DNA of 64,000 bases from Mucilaginibacter sp. UR6-1 (GTDB lineage Bacteria; Bacteroidota; Bacteroidia; Sphingobacteriales; Sphingobacteriaceae): positions 372,001 through 436,000 of the forward strand of contig NZ_JAJIWP010000002.1 in NCBI RefSeq assembly GCF_020880975.1, in the 5' to 3' direction. The notes under the pieces are model-generated. The model did not search any database. It was not told the origin of the DNA and saw only the letters and a list, made by a program, of their open reading frames with translations. The position numbers and the translations under genes were made by a program. Shown here piece after piece: positions 54,548 to 63,172 of the stretch (within the stretch, counting starts at the first letter, position 1; every line of letters starts with the position of its first letter).

Positions 54548-56782
54548 ATGGCGGCACATAGTTTAAAAACAGAAACCTTCCCGGTAACGGGCATGAGCTG
54601 TGCGGCCTGTGCAAACAGTGTTGAAAGTATGGTGGCAGCGCAGGATGGGGTTAAGGAAGCTGCCGTAAATTATGCCGCCCAAACACTCCGGGTTACTTAT
54701 AACGATGTTGACGTAGATCCTCTTGCCATGCAAAAGGCGGTTCAGTCCATAGGGTATGACCTGATAGTAGATACCGAGAACGCCAGCGAAAAGCAGGCCG
54801 AAGCGCAGCAGGGTCATTATAAAAAGCTAAAAAATAATTTTATTTACGCGGCTATACTAACCCTGCCCGTGGTAGTCATCGGTATGTTTTTGATGGATCT
54901 GCCGTATGCTAACTATATTATGCTGGCGCTTAGCGCGCCGGTGTTGTTTGTGGCAGGCCAAGGTTTTTTTGTGAACGCCGTTAAGCAGGCATCACACGGC
55001 AAGGCAAATATGGATACGCTGGTGGCCATGAGCACTGGCATCGCTTTTTTGTTCAGCCTGTTCAATACTTTTTACCCGCAATTTTGGCACAGGCAGGGGC
55101 TGCATCCGCATGTGTATTACGAGGCTGCTTCGGTGGTGATCGTTTTTATTATGCTGGGGAAATTGCTGGAAGAAAAAGCCAAATCCAACACCTCATCGGC
55201 CATAAAAAAACTAATGGGTTTGCAACCCAATACGGTTTTAGTGTTAAAGAATGGGGCAGAGGTTGTACAGCCGCTTGCCGAAGTAAATGTTGGCGACATC
55301 ATCATCGTTAAACCCGGCGAAAAGGTAGCGGTGGATGGCACAGTGACCGAGGGCAACTCATTTGTTGATGAAAGCATGATCAGCGGTGAGCCTATACCGG
55401 TTGAAAAGCAAACGGGTGATAAAGTGCTGGCCGGTACCATCAATCAAAAGGGCAGCTTCCGTTTCAGGGCCGAAAAGGTTGGTGCCGATACCATGCTGGC
55501 CCACATCATTAAAATGGTGCAGGATGCCCAGGGCTCAAAAGCGCCCGTACAAAAACTGGTTGATAAAATCGCGGGCATATTTGTGCCCGTGGTAATTGTA
55601 ATTGCCCTGATAAGTTTTGCCGTTTGGCTGATAGCGGGCGGACAGCATGCCTTAACCCACGGCTTAATGGCCTTGGTTACGGTACTGGTTATTGCCTGCC
55701 CCTGCGCGTTGGGCTTAGCCACGCCAACGGCCATTATGGTAGGTGTGGGCAAAGGTGCCGAAGAAGGTATTTTGATAAAGGATGCCGAAGCGCTTGAAAT
55801 GGGCCACAAGGTAAATGCCATTGTATTTGATAAAACCGGAACCCTCACCATAGGCAAACCCGAGGTAAATGAGTTGTTATGGACTAACACCTCCACGCAC
55901 AATGTATCAACCCTTAAAAGTATCTTTCTTAGCCTTGAGAAATACTCCGAGCATCCCTTGGCCGGGGCTATTGTGGTGTTTGATGACCTGAAAGAGGCTT
56001 TACCTGTAAGGCTTGAGGCTTTTGAAAGTATAATCGGTCGTGGCGTACAGGCTGCATATAATGGCGTAAATTATTACGCAGGCAGCCATAAGTTGATCGC
56101 CGAAAAGCATCTCAATATTCCGGCTGACCTGGGCGAGGCTACGGCCCGTTTTAAGGGTGAAGCAAAAACTATTATTTACTTTGCTGATGATAAGCAGGTA
56201 CTGGCCATTGCCGCTATAAGCGATGCTATAAAGGATGGTTCGGCAGAGGCAGTACGGCAATTAATCCGTCAGGGCATAGAAGTATATATGCTTACCGGTG
56301 ATAACCAGCAAACCGCCGCCGCCATTGCCCGGCAGGCCGGTATAAAACATTACCAGGCTGATGTATTGCCATCAGATAAAGCCGGTTTTATAAAACAATT
56401 ACAGCAACAGGGTAAAGTAGTAGCTATGGCCGGCGATGGAATTAACGATAGCCAGGCGCTGGCGCAGGCTGATGTAAGCATAGCCATGGGTAAGGGTACT
56501 GATATAGCGATGGATGTAGCCAAAATAACCCTGGTTTCCTCTGATCTGCGACAGGTACCAAAGGCACTTCGCTTATCACGCTTAACAGTGAAAGCCATAC
56601 GGCAAAACCTGTTTTGGGCGTTTATTTATAACCTGATAGGCATACCCGTTGCCGCGGGTTTATTGTATCCGGTTAACGGTTTTTTACTCAACCCCATGAT
56701 AGCGGGTGCTGCCATGGCGCTGAGTTCGGTATCGGTAGTGAGCAATAGCCTGCGGTTAAAATTTTCAAAACTCTACATTTAA
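54548..56782 (+). CDS. copA: Cu+-exporting P1B-type ATPase
   Basis: Exports cuprous ion across the inner membrane. The 744-residue protein has one N-terminal HMA domain with MSCAAC (Cys18, Cys21), the actuator loop ISGEPIP, the transmembrane CPC motif in ACPCALGLATP (about 384), the phosphorylation site DKTGTLT (about 427), SEHPLAGA and MAGDGINDSQALAQA. The CPC plus C-terminal NLIGIPVAAGLLYP and membrane MxxSS pattern indicate copper rather than zinc. Operon with copZ (20 bp downstream) and the AraC-type gene. Confidence 0.95.
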   Translation: MAAHSLKTETFPVTGMSCAACANSVESMVAAQDGVKEAAVNYAAQTLRVTYNDVDVDPLAMQKAVQSIGYDLIVDTENASEKQAEAQQGHYKKLKNNFIYAAILTLPVVVIGMFLMDLPYANYIMLALSAPVLFVAGQGFFVNAVKQASHGKANMDTLVAMSTGIAFLFSLFNTFYPQFWHRQGLHPHVYYEAASVVIVFIMLGKLLEEKAKSNTSSAIKKLMGLQPNTVLVLKNGAEVVQPLAEVNVGDIIIVKPGEKVAVDGTVTEGNSFVDESMISGEPIPVEKQTGDKVLAGTINQKGSFRFRAEKVGADTMLAHIIKMVQDAQGSKAPVQKLVDKIAGIFVPVVIVIALISFAVWLIAGGQHALTHGLMALVTVLVIACPCALGLATPTAIMVGVGKGAEEGILIKDAEALEMGHKVNAIVFDKTGTLTIGKPEVNELLWTNTSTHNVSTLKSIFLSLEKYSEHPLAGAIVVFDDLKEALPVRLEAFESIIGRGVQAAYNGVNYYAGSHKLIAEKHLNIPADLGEATARFKGEAKTIIYFADDKQVLAIAAISDAIKDGSAEAVRQLIRQGIEVYMLTGDNQQTAAAIARQAGIKHYQADVLPSDKAGFIKQLQQQGKVVAMAGDGINDSQALAQADVSIAMGKGTDIAMDVAKITLVSSDLRQVPKALRLSRLTVKAIRQNLFWAFIYNLIGIPVAAGLLYPVNGFLLNPMIAGAAMALSSVSVVSNSLRLKFSKLYI

Positions 56783-56802
56783 TTTTGTTATTATTAACAT
56801 AT

Positions 56803-57015
56803 ATGGAAACGTTAAAATTTAAAACCAACATAAAATGCGGTGGCTGTATAGCCGCTGTTACCCCGGCGCTTAACAGTTTAGAAGGTGTTAAAGACTGGCA
56901 GGTTGACGTAGCCTCGCCCGAAAAGGTGCTGACCATAAACAGCGACGATATGCTATCTGAACAAGCTATTATAGCCGCGCTTAAAGAAAAAGGCTACCAG
57001 GCCGAAGCAATCTGA
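56803..57015 (+). CDS. copZ: Copper chaperone-like HMA protein
   Basis: A 70-residue soluble HMA domain with NIKCGGCIAAV (CxxC) and the expected beta-alpha-beta pattern. It would carry Cu+ to CopA. ATG at 56803 is chosen (METLKFKTNIKCGG); upstream codons overlap the copA stop region. It ends 6 bp before the regulator gene. Confidence 0.88.
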   Translation: METLKFKTNIKCGGCIAAVTPALNSLEGVKDWQVDVASPEKVLTINSDDMLSEQAIIAALKEKGYQAEAI

Positions 57016-57021
57016 TCACCG

Positions 57022-57576
57022 ATGGTGCTGTATATAAAAAATATGGTATGCGATCGTTGTATACTCGTGGTACGGCAGCAACTGGAAAGCCTGGGCTTTA
57101 CGGTTGCGGATATTGACCTGGGTAGTGCTACGGTACAGCCCGAACCGGATGCCGCTGCCATTGCATCAGCATTAAAAGTATTGGGTTTTGAGCTGATAGA
57201 TAATGAGAAGGATAAACTGGTTGAGCGTATCAAAAACCTGATCATCGAAAAGATACATCATAGCGATTTGGCGGAGCAGCAGATGAATTTTTCAACTTAC
57301 TTATCAGAAAACCTGCATAAGGATTACGGGCAGCTAAGCCGCCAGTTTTCAGACGGTGAGGATACTACCATCGAGAAATTCATTATCCAGCAAAAAATTG
57401 AGAAGGTTAAAGAGCTGCTTGAATATGGCGAACTCAACCTTAACGAGATTGCCTGGAAAATGGGCTACAGCAGCAGCGCGCACCTTTCGGCACAGTTTAA
57501 AGCGGTTACGGGTTTAACGCCGAGCCAGTTTAAAAGCGATAGCAAAGGCAGGCGTAAGGCGTTGGATAAAATATAG
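57022..57576 (+). CDS. AraC-type regulator with N-terminal HMA-like domain
   Basis: A 184-residue protein. Residues 1-65 look like a heavy-metal-associated domain with the CxxC pair (MVLYIKNMVCDRC, Cys10 and Cys13). Residues about 75-180 form an AraC/XylS DNA-binding domain: IEKVKELLEYGELNLNEIAWKMGYSSSAHLSAQFKAVTGLTPSQFK. Likely a metal-responsive regulator of the copA-copZ operon, in which it is the last gene (6-bp gap). This small HMA-AraC format recurs next to copA in Bacteroidota; direct copper binding is inferred. Confidence 0.85.
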   Translation: MVLYIKNMVCDRCILVVRQQLESLGFTVADIDLGSATVQPEPDAAAIASALKVLGFELIDNEKDKLVERIKNLIIEKIHHSDLAEQQMNFSTYLSENLHKDYGQLSRQFSDGEDTTIEKFIIQQKIEKVKELLEYGELNLNEIAWKMGYSSSAHLSAQFKAVTGLTPSQFKSDSKGRRKALDKI

Positions 57577-57582
57577 TTCTAC

Positions 57583-58179
57583 TTATTTGGTCATGCGGGT
57601 AAGCGCCTGCTTGATCAGCTCTAAGCCACCCTCGGAGTAATTTAATTTTAAAGCGAAACTGTGCCCGTGCGCGTCCATCTTTAAAAGAGATTTGTAAAGG
57701 ATGTTTACCATCTTCTCCGGGTCACCCTCGTATTTTTTGCGGAAGTCTTCATACTGATACTCCAGGAAAACCAGGCAAAGCGCGTTCTCCATGGTTTGTA
57801 CCTCGGCATCAACCTTAATACGTTTTTTCAGGATGATCTCGCTTACACGGGCAATCTGCTCATCGCTGTAACCGGCCTGCTGCATTAGCCGGGCGGTAAC
57901 GGTAGCGTGATGCTGGGCAAGGTCTTTACGCCATTTCAGGTATGGTTCACGCCCTTCGGGATAGCTTTCGCGCGGCATTTCCCAGCGGCCAATGTGCTGG
58001 CTGCGCGATGCTAAAAGCAATTCCTCACCGGCATCGGGCTGTAGTTTTAATACCCAATCATACAATCGCAAAGCATACGCATACTCAACGGGATAGGTAG
58101 TGCCTTCCCATTCCAGCGTGCGCGGGTCGTGCATGTTGTACTCATCAAACAGCCTGAATGCTTCCTGTAGCTTGCTCAT
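57583..58179 (-). CDS. DUF4202 family protein
   Basis: A 198-residue cytosolic protein of the DUF4202 family (EWEGTTYPVEYAYALRLYDWVLKLQPDAGEELLLASRSQHIGRWEMPRESYPEGREPYLKWRK). Histidines and aspartates in the SQHIGRW and HHATVTARLM segments suggest a HD-like metal site. Function unknown. It converges on the AraC gene with a 6-bp gap. Confidence 0.82.
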   Translation of the reverse strand: MSKLQEAFRLFDEYNMHDPRTLEWEGTTYPVEYAYALRLYDWVLKLQPDAGEELLLASRSQHIGRWEMPRESYPEGREPYLKWRKDLAQHHATVTARLMQQAGYSDEQIARVSEIILKKRIKVDAEVQTMENALCLVFLEYQYEDFRKKYEGDPEKMVNILYKSLLKMDAHGHSFALKLNYSEGGLELIKQALTRMTK

Positions 58180-58230
58180 GGCTGCAAAATAACATGTTTT
58201 AGTTAAAGTAAAAAGATAAGGTATGTGAAA

Positions 58231-58812
58231 TCAATCCAGAACGGATAAGGTGGTGTTGATCACATCGTCAAAAAACGCCTTATCGGTACTTGATTTTGCC
58301 AGCACTTGTATACCTTTTACGGCGTTGTATAAAAAACGGGCCAGCGCCCTTGCATCCTGTTTACTGGTGATTTCACCGTTTTCCTGCCCTTTTTTTATAG
58401 CGATATAAAAGCTTTCCTCGGTACGCTGCACGGTTTTGCAAACAATATCGCGCACCTCGGTATCATGCGGGGCAACTTCCACCTCGGCATTTACCATAAA
58501 ACAGCCCTTTTGCTGGGCGTCACTTAAAAGCGCGGTAGCGGTGTATTCCAGCATCTGGCGTATAGCTTGTTTTGCGGGTATGGGGCTGTTGGCTATATCG
58601 CACATGTGGTTGCTGCCCGAGTTTTGGTAATGTTCAAGCGCCTTAATGTACAGCGTATGTTTATCGCCATAGGTATCGTACAGGCTTGAGCGGCTTATGC
58701 CCAGGGCATCCACCAAATCCTGCATGGATGTAGCATTGTAACCCTTATGCCAAAATGTGCATACGGCCTTCTTCAATACCTCTTCTTCATCAAAATCTTT
58801 ACTTCGTGCCAT
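58231..58812 (-). CDS. TetR/AcrR family transcriptional regulator
   Basis: A 193-residue TetR regulator: helix-turn-helix about residues 10-55 (FDEEEVLKKAVCTFWHKGYNATSMQDLVDALGISRSSLYDTYGDKHTLY), then a ligand-binding helical domain. Similar proteins often control a neighbouring oxidoreductase. The next gene upstream in the same direction is an SDR whose promoter carries two palindromes, probable operators for this protein. A terminator-like palindrome sits just before its own ATG. Confidence 0.9.
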   Translation of the reverse strand: MARSKDFDEEEVLKKAVCTFWHKGYNATSMQDLVDALGISRSSLYDTYGDKHTLYIKALEHYQNSGSNHMCDIANSPIPAKQAIRQMLEYTATALLSDAQQKGCFMVNAEVEVAPHDTEVRDIVCKTVQRTEESFYIAIKKGQENGEITSKQDARALARFLYNAVKGIQVLAKSSTDKAFFDDVINTTLSVLD

Positions 58813-58816
58813 AACT

Positions 58817-58847
58817 TAAAAAGCTTTGCCCTTTAGTGGGCAAAGCT
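58817..58847 (-). terminator. Palindrome and T-run between the SDR and tetR
   Basis: AGCTTTGCCC (58822-58831) pairs perfectly with GGGCAAAGCT (58838-58847) over a 6-base loop. On the minus strand it is followed by TTTTTAAG and, 9 bp after the stem, by the tetR ATG. It fits an intrinsic terminator of the SDR transcript or a TetR operator, or both. Confidence 0.6.
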
Positions 58848-58907
58848 AATTTATTTAATTTAAATGTTAACAGCCGCGCACATTTACATGTTTGCGACGG
58901 TTAATGT

Positions 58908-59657
58908 TTAGCGTACGCCGCCGCTCACTACCAGTATTTCGCCGGTTAACCAGCGTGAATCGTCAGATGCCAGGAACACGGCTACAGGGGCAATGTCATC
59001 CGGCTGACCGATACGGCCAAGCGGGGTGGTTTTTACTGATTCGTGGTGGAAATCACTGCCGATAACACCTGCGGTGTGTGTGCCTTCAGTTTCAACCATA
59101 CCCGGGTTAATTGAGTTTACGCGAATGTTTTTAGGCCCAAGCTCTTTTGAATGCACCTTGGTAATGGCATCAACCGCGCTTTTTGTAGCGGTGTAAATTG
59201 AGCTGCCCGGAATGTTCAGGTTAGTTATTGTTGAGCCGATGTTGATAATGCTGCCACCATCCTCGCTAAAGTTTTTAACCGCGGCCTGGCTTGCAAGCAG
59301 TAAGCCTAAAACGTTGGTATTAAACTGGCGGTGATATTCGTTCTCGTCAAAATCTTCAATGGTGCCAAAACTGTATACACCGGCATTGTTTACCAGTATA
59401 TCCAGGCGGCCATAAGCTTGTTTAGCTTCAGCAAACAAACGCTGTACATCGGCAGCCTTGGCTACGTCGCCTTGTACAGCTATGGCCTTGCCGCCGTTGC
59501 TTACAATTTCGGCAACTACTTTTTCAGCACCTTCTTTTGATGATGCGTAATTTACTACCACGGCGGCACCTGCTGCTGCCAGATCTTTAGCTATACCGGC
59601 ACCTATACCTTTTGATGCTCCTGTTATTATCGCTACTTTGTTTTCTAACTTTTTCAT
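58908..59657 (-). CDS. SDR family oxidoreductase (3-oxoacyl-ACP reductase-like)
   Basis: A 249-residue classical short-chain dehydrogenase with ITGASKGIGAGIAKDL, NNAGVYSFG, catalytic serine in INIGSTI and YTATK (Tyr and Lys). C-terminal glycine-rich WLTGEILVVSGG ends the fold. Probably an NADPH-dependent carbonyl reductase acting on a compound sensed by the adjacent TetR protein. ATG at 59655-59657. Confidence 0.9.
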   Translation of the reverse strand: MKKLENKVAIITGASKGIGAGIAKDLAAAGAAVVVNYASSKEGAEKVVAEIVSNGGKAIAVQGDVAKAADVQRLFAEAKQAYGRLDILVNNAGVYSFGTIEDFDENEYHRQFNTNVLGLLLASQAAVKNFSEDGGSIINIGSTITNLNIPGSSIYTATKSAVDAITKVHSKELGPKNIRVNSINPGMVETEGTHTAGVIGSDFHHESVKTTPLGRIGQPDDIAPVAVFLASDDSRWLTGEILVVSGGVR

Positions 59658-59686
59658 TTTTGTGATCTTGTTGAATTATGTTTTTT

Positions 59687-59733
59687 GGAATAATCGTTCC
59701 GCAAATATATATTCAATTCGGAATGAATGTTCC
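59687..59733 (-). promoter_or_regulatory. SDR promoter with two TetR-like operators
   Basis: On the minus strand GGAACATTCATTCC (59733-59720) and GGAACGATTATTCC (59700-59687) share GGAAC-N4-ATTCC, 33 bp apart start to start, about three helical turns. The TAnnTTTG box TATATTTG (59709-59702) lies between them. The downstream site would cover the transcription start. Confidence 0.65.
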
Positions 59734-59870
59734 ATAATAATGTCATGTGATTTGAAGATGGCAATAGGATGACTATTAAGAAAAACAGAAGATAATAAAG
59801 CAAGCTATATGCAAGGCTTATAATAAAATCCTGTTCCGCAGGTTATTTATATACCGATGATCTTACACTT

Positions 59871-60956
59871 ATGAAAGCCGGAATACTATTATTTATCATC
59901 ATTATGCTTGCACCGGGCCTGTTATTCAGCCAGGATAAAAGCGTATGGACATCTTTTTGGAACAGTGATACCACGCTGAGAGGTTTTAAAGACGCAGCGG
60001 GCAAGGTAATGATCGCGCCAAAGTTCGCCCCGATCACATCGGCCAATAAATTCATCAATATAATAGCCGCAGTAGAAAAAAAGGGCGATAAATGGTTGTC
60101 TTATTATTTAACCAAATCAGGCAGAAAGGTTGGCCAGGATCAGCTTTATGTTTTTGATATTACTCCTGATTGCGAATGCGAAGGTTACATTCGTTTCAGG
60201 GATGCTGTAACGCATAAAGTAGGTATGTTTAACGGAAAGGGAGATATAGCTATACCTGCGGAATACAATAATCTAATGCCCGTTGCCAACGGACTGATCG
60301 TAGCCTTAAAAGGCGGAATCTTTGACGCAAGTAAAATAGACGAACATAACCAATACCCCTGGGTGGGCGGTAAAGAGGTGCTGATAGATACGCGGAATAA
60401 GCTGCTGATTAACGATTTTAAATATGATGCGGACATTAACTTTTATTCGCTTAAAGTATTAAAGCAACCAGGCAATGACCCGGGAAGGGATAATTTTAAA
60501 ACCCTGACAGGCGAGTATTACTCGTTCATTAATTACGATAAGGAGTTTAAGGCATGGTTAAAAACCGCGCTGCTGGACGATCTCACTCCCGAACGTTTGC
60601 TTAAAGCGGCGTATATCAATGTAATGGTTAATATAAGCGCTGATGATAAGGAATGGAACCTCGATAAGGCCCGCTTTGTGGATGAATGGTTCAGCATCAT
60701 TCGCCTCAAATTATTGGAATTGAATAAACCCGGAGTTGAATACCATATTTTTACCGAGGGGTTAAATCCATTCATCTACGATTACACATCAGCAGCGTTT
60801 GAAAAATACTTTGACAACTGCGGCTCCGCATTACATAACAAATACCCCGTTAAACAAGTGGTAATAACGCGCCACGTAAACGGAGAAATCAAACAAGATC
60901 ATTTTGAATTTTTACGTACTGACAGCGGCTATAAGCTTATATCGGTGTCTTTATAG
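59871..60956 (+). CDS. Exported WG-repeat-like protein
   Basis: A 361-residue protein with a signal peptide (about 1-20; GILLFIIIMLAPGLLFS). The N-terminal half has WG-like repeats (LRGFKDAAGKVMIAPKFAPI and VGMFNGKGDIAIPAEYNNLMPVANGLIVAL). The second half is not assignable. Function unknown. Monocistronic, with no neighbouring operon. Confidence 0.65.
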   Translation: MKAGILLFIIIMLAPGLLFSQDKSVWTSFWNSDTTLRGFKDAAGKVMIAPKFAPITSANKFINIIAAVEKKGDKWLSYYLTKSGRKVGQDQLYVFDITPDCECEGYIRFRDAVTHKVGMFNGKGDIAIPAEYNNLMPVANGLIVALKGGIFDASKIDEHNQYPWVGGKEVLIDTRNKLLINDFKYDADINFYSLKVLKQPGNDPGRDNFKTLTGEYYSFINYDKEFKAWLKTALLDDLTPERLLKAAYINVMVNISADDKEWNLDKARFVDEWFSIIRLKLLELNKPGVEYHIFTEGLNPFIYDYTSAAFEKYFDNCGSALHNKYPVKQVVITRHVNGEIKQDHFEFLRTDSGYKLISVSL

Positions 60957-61248
60957 ATTGTTATATATGTATGAATGCGGTTTTGTACGGTTTTATCAGC
61001 CCGCATTTAAATTGATTGCATTTTTAATACCCTGCTATAGCTGATCCCTATTACCACCAACTCGTCAGCAACGGCTCAGTATGCCAAATTGTACCTAAAC
61101 CTTGTCGCTCATTATATTCAGCTTGCCCAAACCGACCGCATGTTAGTATTCGAGAAATTTTATAAGCCAAAGCGCTGTTAAAGCCGCCGCCGCGTGGGTA
61201 AAGCATATAGCGGACAGGTTGGTGAGGCGTGGTGGCCATAGGCGTAAA
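60957..61248. other. Intergenic region downstream of the WG protein
   Basis: About 290 bp up to the tRNA terminator. An open frame on the minus strand (61051-61341) starts inside the tRNA sequence and resembles a translated tRNA artifact, so I see no supported gene here. Confidence 0.5.
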
Positions 61249-61282
61249 AAAAAGCCTCTCAGATTTCTCTGAGAGGCTTTTT
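61249..61282 (-). terminator. Terminator downstream of tRNA-Phe
   Basis: A 15-bp perfect stem (61249-61263 with 61268-61282; AAAAAGCCTCTCAGA) with a TTTC loop. On the minus strand it follows the tRNA directly and is followed by TTTTTTT. Confidence 0.9.
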
Positions 61283-61283
61283 G

Positions 61284-61356
61284 TGGTATCAGCTGGAATC
61301 GAACCAGCGACACAAGGATTTTCAGTCCTTTGCTCTACCAACTGAGCTATGATACC
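61284..61356 (-). tRNA. tRNA-Phe (anticodon GAA)
   Basis: The minus strand folds into a complete cloverleaf: 7-bp acceptor stem GGTATCA/TGATACC, anticodon stem AAGGA/TCCTT with loop CTGAAAA giving anticodon GAA, and GGTTCGATTCC in the T arm. Length 73 bases, CCA not encoded. Confidence 0.96.
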
Positions 61357-61467
61357 GCTCCCGTTTTTGGGTCTGCAAATGTAGCTTGTTTTTTTGTTTA
61401 TGGAAACTTTTTTTGAAAAAACATTCGCAATACGGGTTAACTGCCTGTAATGCAGCTAAAATATTTT

Positions 61468-62448
61468 TTACGGAACGTAGCTCTCCAATATTTTAAAGCC
61501 ACCTTCGGTAGTAATATCAATATGGTTAATGTTTTTTGGCAGTAATATGCTGTCGCCCATTTTAACATCAAGCGTGCCGCCATCATATTTGATGGTATAC
61601 GCGCCCGCTACGCAAACGTGTATTACAAACGAATCAATACTGCTGTAATCGCGCGTGGTGCCCTCGGTAAAGTCAAGTACGCTGGTGGTGAAATACTGGC
61701 AGCTAACAGCTTCTATAGCCTCATTTTGCGTGTGCTCGTACGCTGTTTTGTATTCAGGGTAAAACTTGTAGTCAATAGCTGCTAAGGCTTCTTCAACGTG
61801 CAATTCGCGTTTGTTGCCTTTATCGTCAACACGGTCAAAGTCGTATATACGGTACGTAATGTCTGATGTTTGCTGAATTTCAGCGATCAGCAGGCCCGCG
61901 CCAATAGTGTGTACACGCCCGGCCGGTAAAAAGTAAATATCGCCCGCGGTAACATCCTCACGGTTCAGAATATCAGTAAGGTGGCCGCTGTTAAATTTTT
62001 CGAGATAAACCTGCTCGTTCACTTCCTGGTTAAAGCCCGTGATCAGCGTAGCACCCGGATCAGCCTCAATAACATACCACATTTCGGTTTTACCAAATGA
62101 GTTGTGGCGCTCCTTGGCCAGTTTATCGTCAGGGTGCACCTGTATAGATAAGTCCTCATTGGCATCAATAAACTTAACCAGCAGCGGGAAGGTATTGCCA
62201 AAGCGCTCGTACACTTTTTCGCCTACCAGTTCGCCTTTGTATTCTTCAAGCAAATCGGCTAATGAACGGCCTTCAAGCGTGCCATTGGCCACTACGGATA
62301 CATCACTTTTAACGCCCGATATTTCCCAGGTTTCGCCGCAGTTTGGCAGGCTGCCAAAATCTTTATTTAAGTATGTTCTTATTTTCTGGCCGCCCCAAAT
62401 TTTGTCTTTGTAGATGGTCTTGAATTTCAGAGGATATAATGCTGACAT
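61468..62448 (-). CDS. manA: Mannose-6-phosphate isomerase, class I
   Basis: Interconverts fructose 6-phosphate and mannose 6-phosphate, feeding GDP-sugar synthesis. The 326-residue cupin enzyme begins LYPLKFKTIYKDKIWGGQKI and has the zinc ligands SIQVHPDD (Gln and His, about residue 97), EMWYVIEADP (Glu) and RVHTIGAGLL (His). ATG 16 bp after the HepT stop. Confidence 0.94.
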   Translation of the reverse strand: MSALYPLKFKTIYKDKIWGGQKIRTYLNKDFGSLPNCGETWEISGVKSDVSVVANGTLEGRSLADLLEEYKGELVGEKVYERFGNTFPLLVKFIDANEDLSIQVHPDDKLAKERHNSFGKTEMWYVIEADPGATLITGFNQEVNEQVYLEKFNSGHLTDILNREDVTAGDIYFLPAGRVHTIGAGLLIAEIQQTSDITYRIYDFDRVDDKGNKRELHVEEALAAIDYKFYPEYKTAYEHTQNEAIEAVSCQYFTTSVLDFTEGTTRDYSSIDSFVIHVCVAGAYTIKYDGGTLDVKMGDSILLPKNINHIDITTEGGFKILESYVP

Positions 62449-62464
62449 GGATAATGAATTTATA

Positions 62465-62809
62465 TTACTTGTAATTATTTGATAATGTTATTATTTGAGC
62501 GATAAGATTAGCTAAATAATCTTGTTTTATAGACCATATTATGTTATAGTCAATGCCGAAATAATCATGCACAATCCGGTTGCGAAGACCTCTTATTTTG
62601 TGCCAGTCAATTTCGGGATTAGCGTCTCTAAAATCTTCAGGCAAGCGATTAGCAGCTTCACCAATTATTTCAAAATTTCTTACAACAGCATCGATAGTTT
62701 TACTATCGTTTATAAATTCTTCATAATTTAAAGATGCCGTGTAAGCAAATATCTTTTCAGCACTTTCCAGTATGTCTTCCAATAAAAGATTCGGCTGACG
62801 TTTAGACAT
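62465..62809 (-). CDS. hepT: HepT-like RNase toxin (DUF86)
   Basis: A 114-residue HEPN-family protein with the RNase motif RNRIVHDYF (Rx4HxY). It overlaps the MntA-like gene by 8 bp. In the characterised MNT-HEPN systems the nucleotidyltransferase AMPylates HepT and silences it. Confidence 0.86.
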   Translation of the reverse strand: MSKRQPNLLLEDILESAEKIFAYTASLNYEEFINDSKTIDAVVRNFEIIGEAANRLPEDFRDANPEIDWHKIRGLRNRIVHDYFGIDYNIIWSIKQDYLANLIAQIITLSNNYK

Positions 62810-63092
62810 AGATAATTTCAGGCTCGATTAGTTTGAGGTATTTTAGTTTTATACCACTTTTTGATACGAGGTCAATTTTGCGTTTCAGGCTATTTTCTAA
62901 TTCATCTGCCAGTGTAATAAACTCAATCCCTATTGGTTTATTAAAATCCACGATAATGTCAATGTCACTTGAGTCGTTGAAATCATCACGTACAACAGAG
63001 CCAAATAAGCCAATGGAGTTGATTGGATATTTAGAAATCAGCTCGGGTTTCATAGCTGATAAGGTCGTTCTTATTAAATCAAGATAAGACAT
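62802..63092 (-). CDS. mntA: MntA-like nucleotidyltransferase antitoxin
   Basis: A 96-residue minimal nucleotidyltransferase with the motif GSVVRDDFNDSSDID (GSx10DxD), complete for catalysis. It precedes and overlaps hepT, the normal order of a type VII MntA-HepT module. Confidence 0.86.
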   Translation of the reverse strand: MSYLDLIRTTLSAMKPELISKYPINSIGLFGSVVRDDFNDSSDIDIIVDFNKPIGIEFITLADELENSLKRKIDLVSKSGIKLKYLKLIEPEIIYV

Positions 63093-63172
63093 AAAGCAAA
63101 GATATAATTTATCTTAATAGGCTTGCGTTACTAATCAAGTTAATATCCATTATGCCCAACACATCAAATTTA

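Noticed and set aside
61051..61341. Minus-strand open frame of 96 codons over the tRNA-Phe
   Set aside because: Its first residues are the translation of tRNA and terminator sequence (VEQRTENPCVAGSIPADTT is a common tRNA artifact) and the remainder matches no family.
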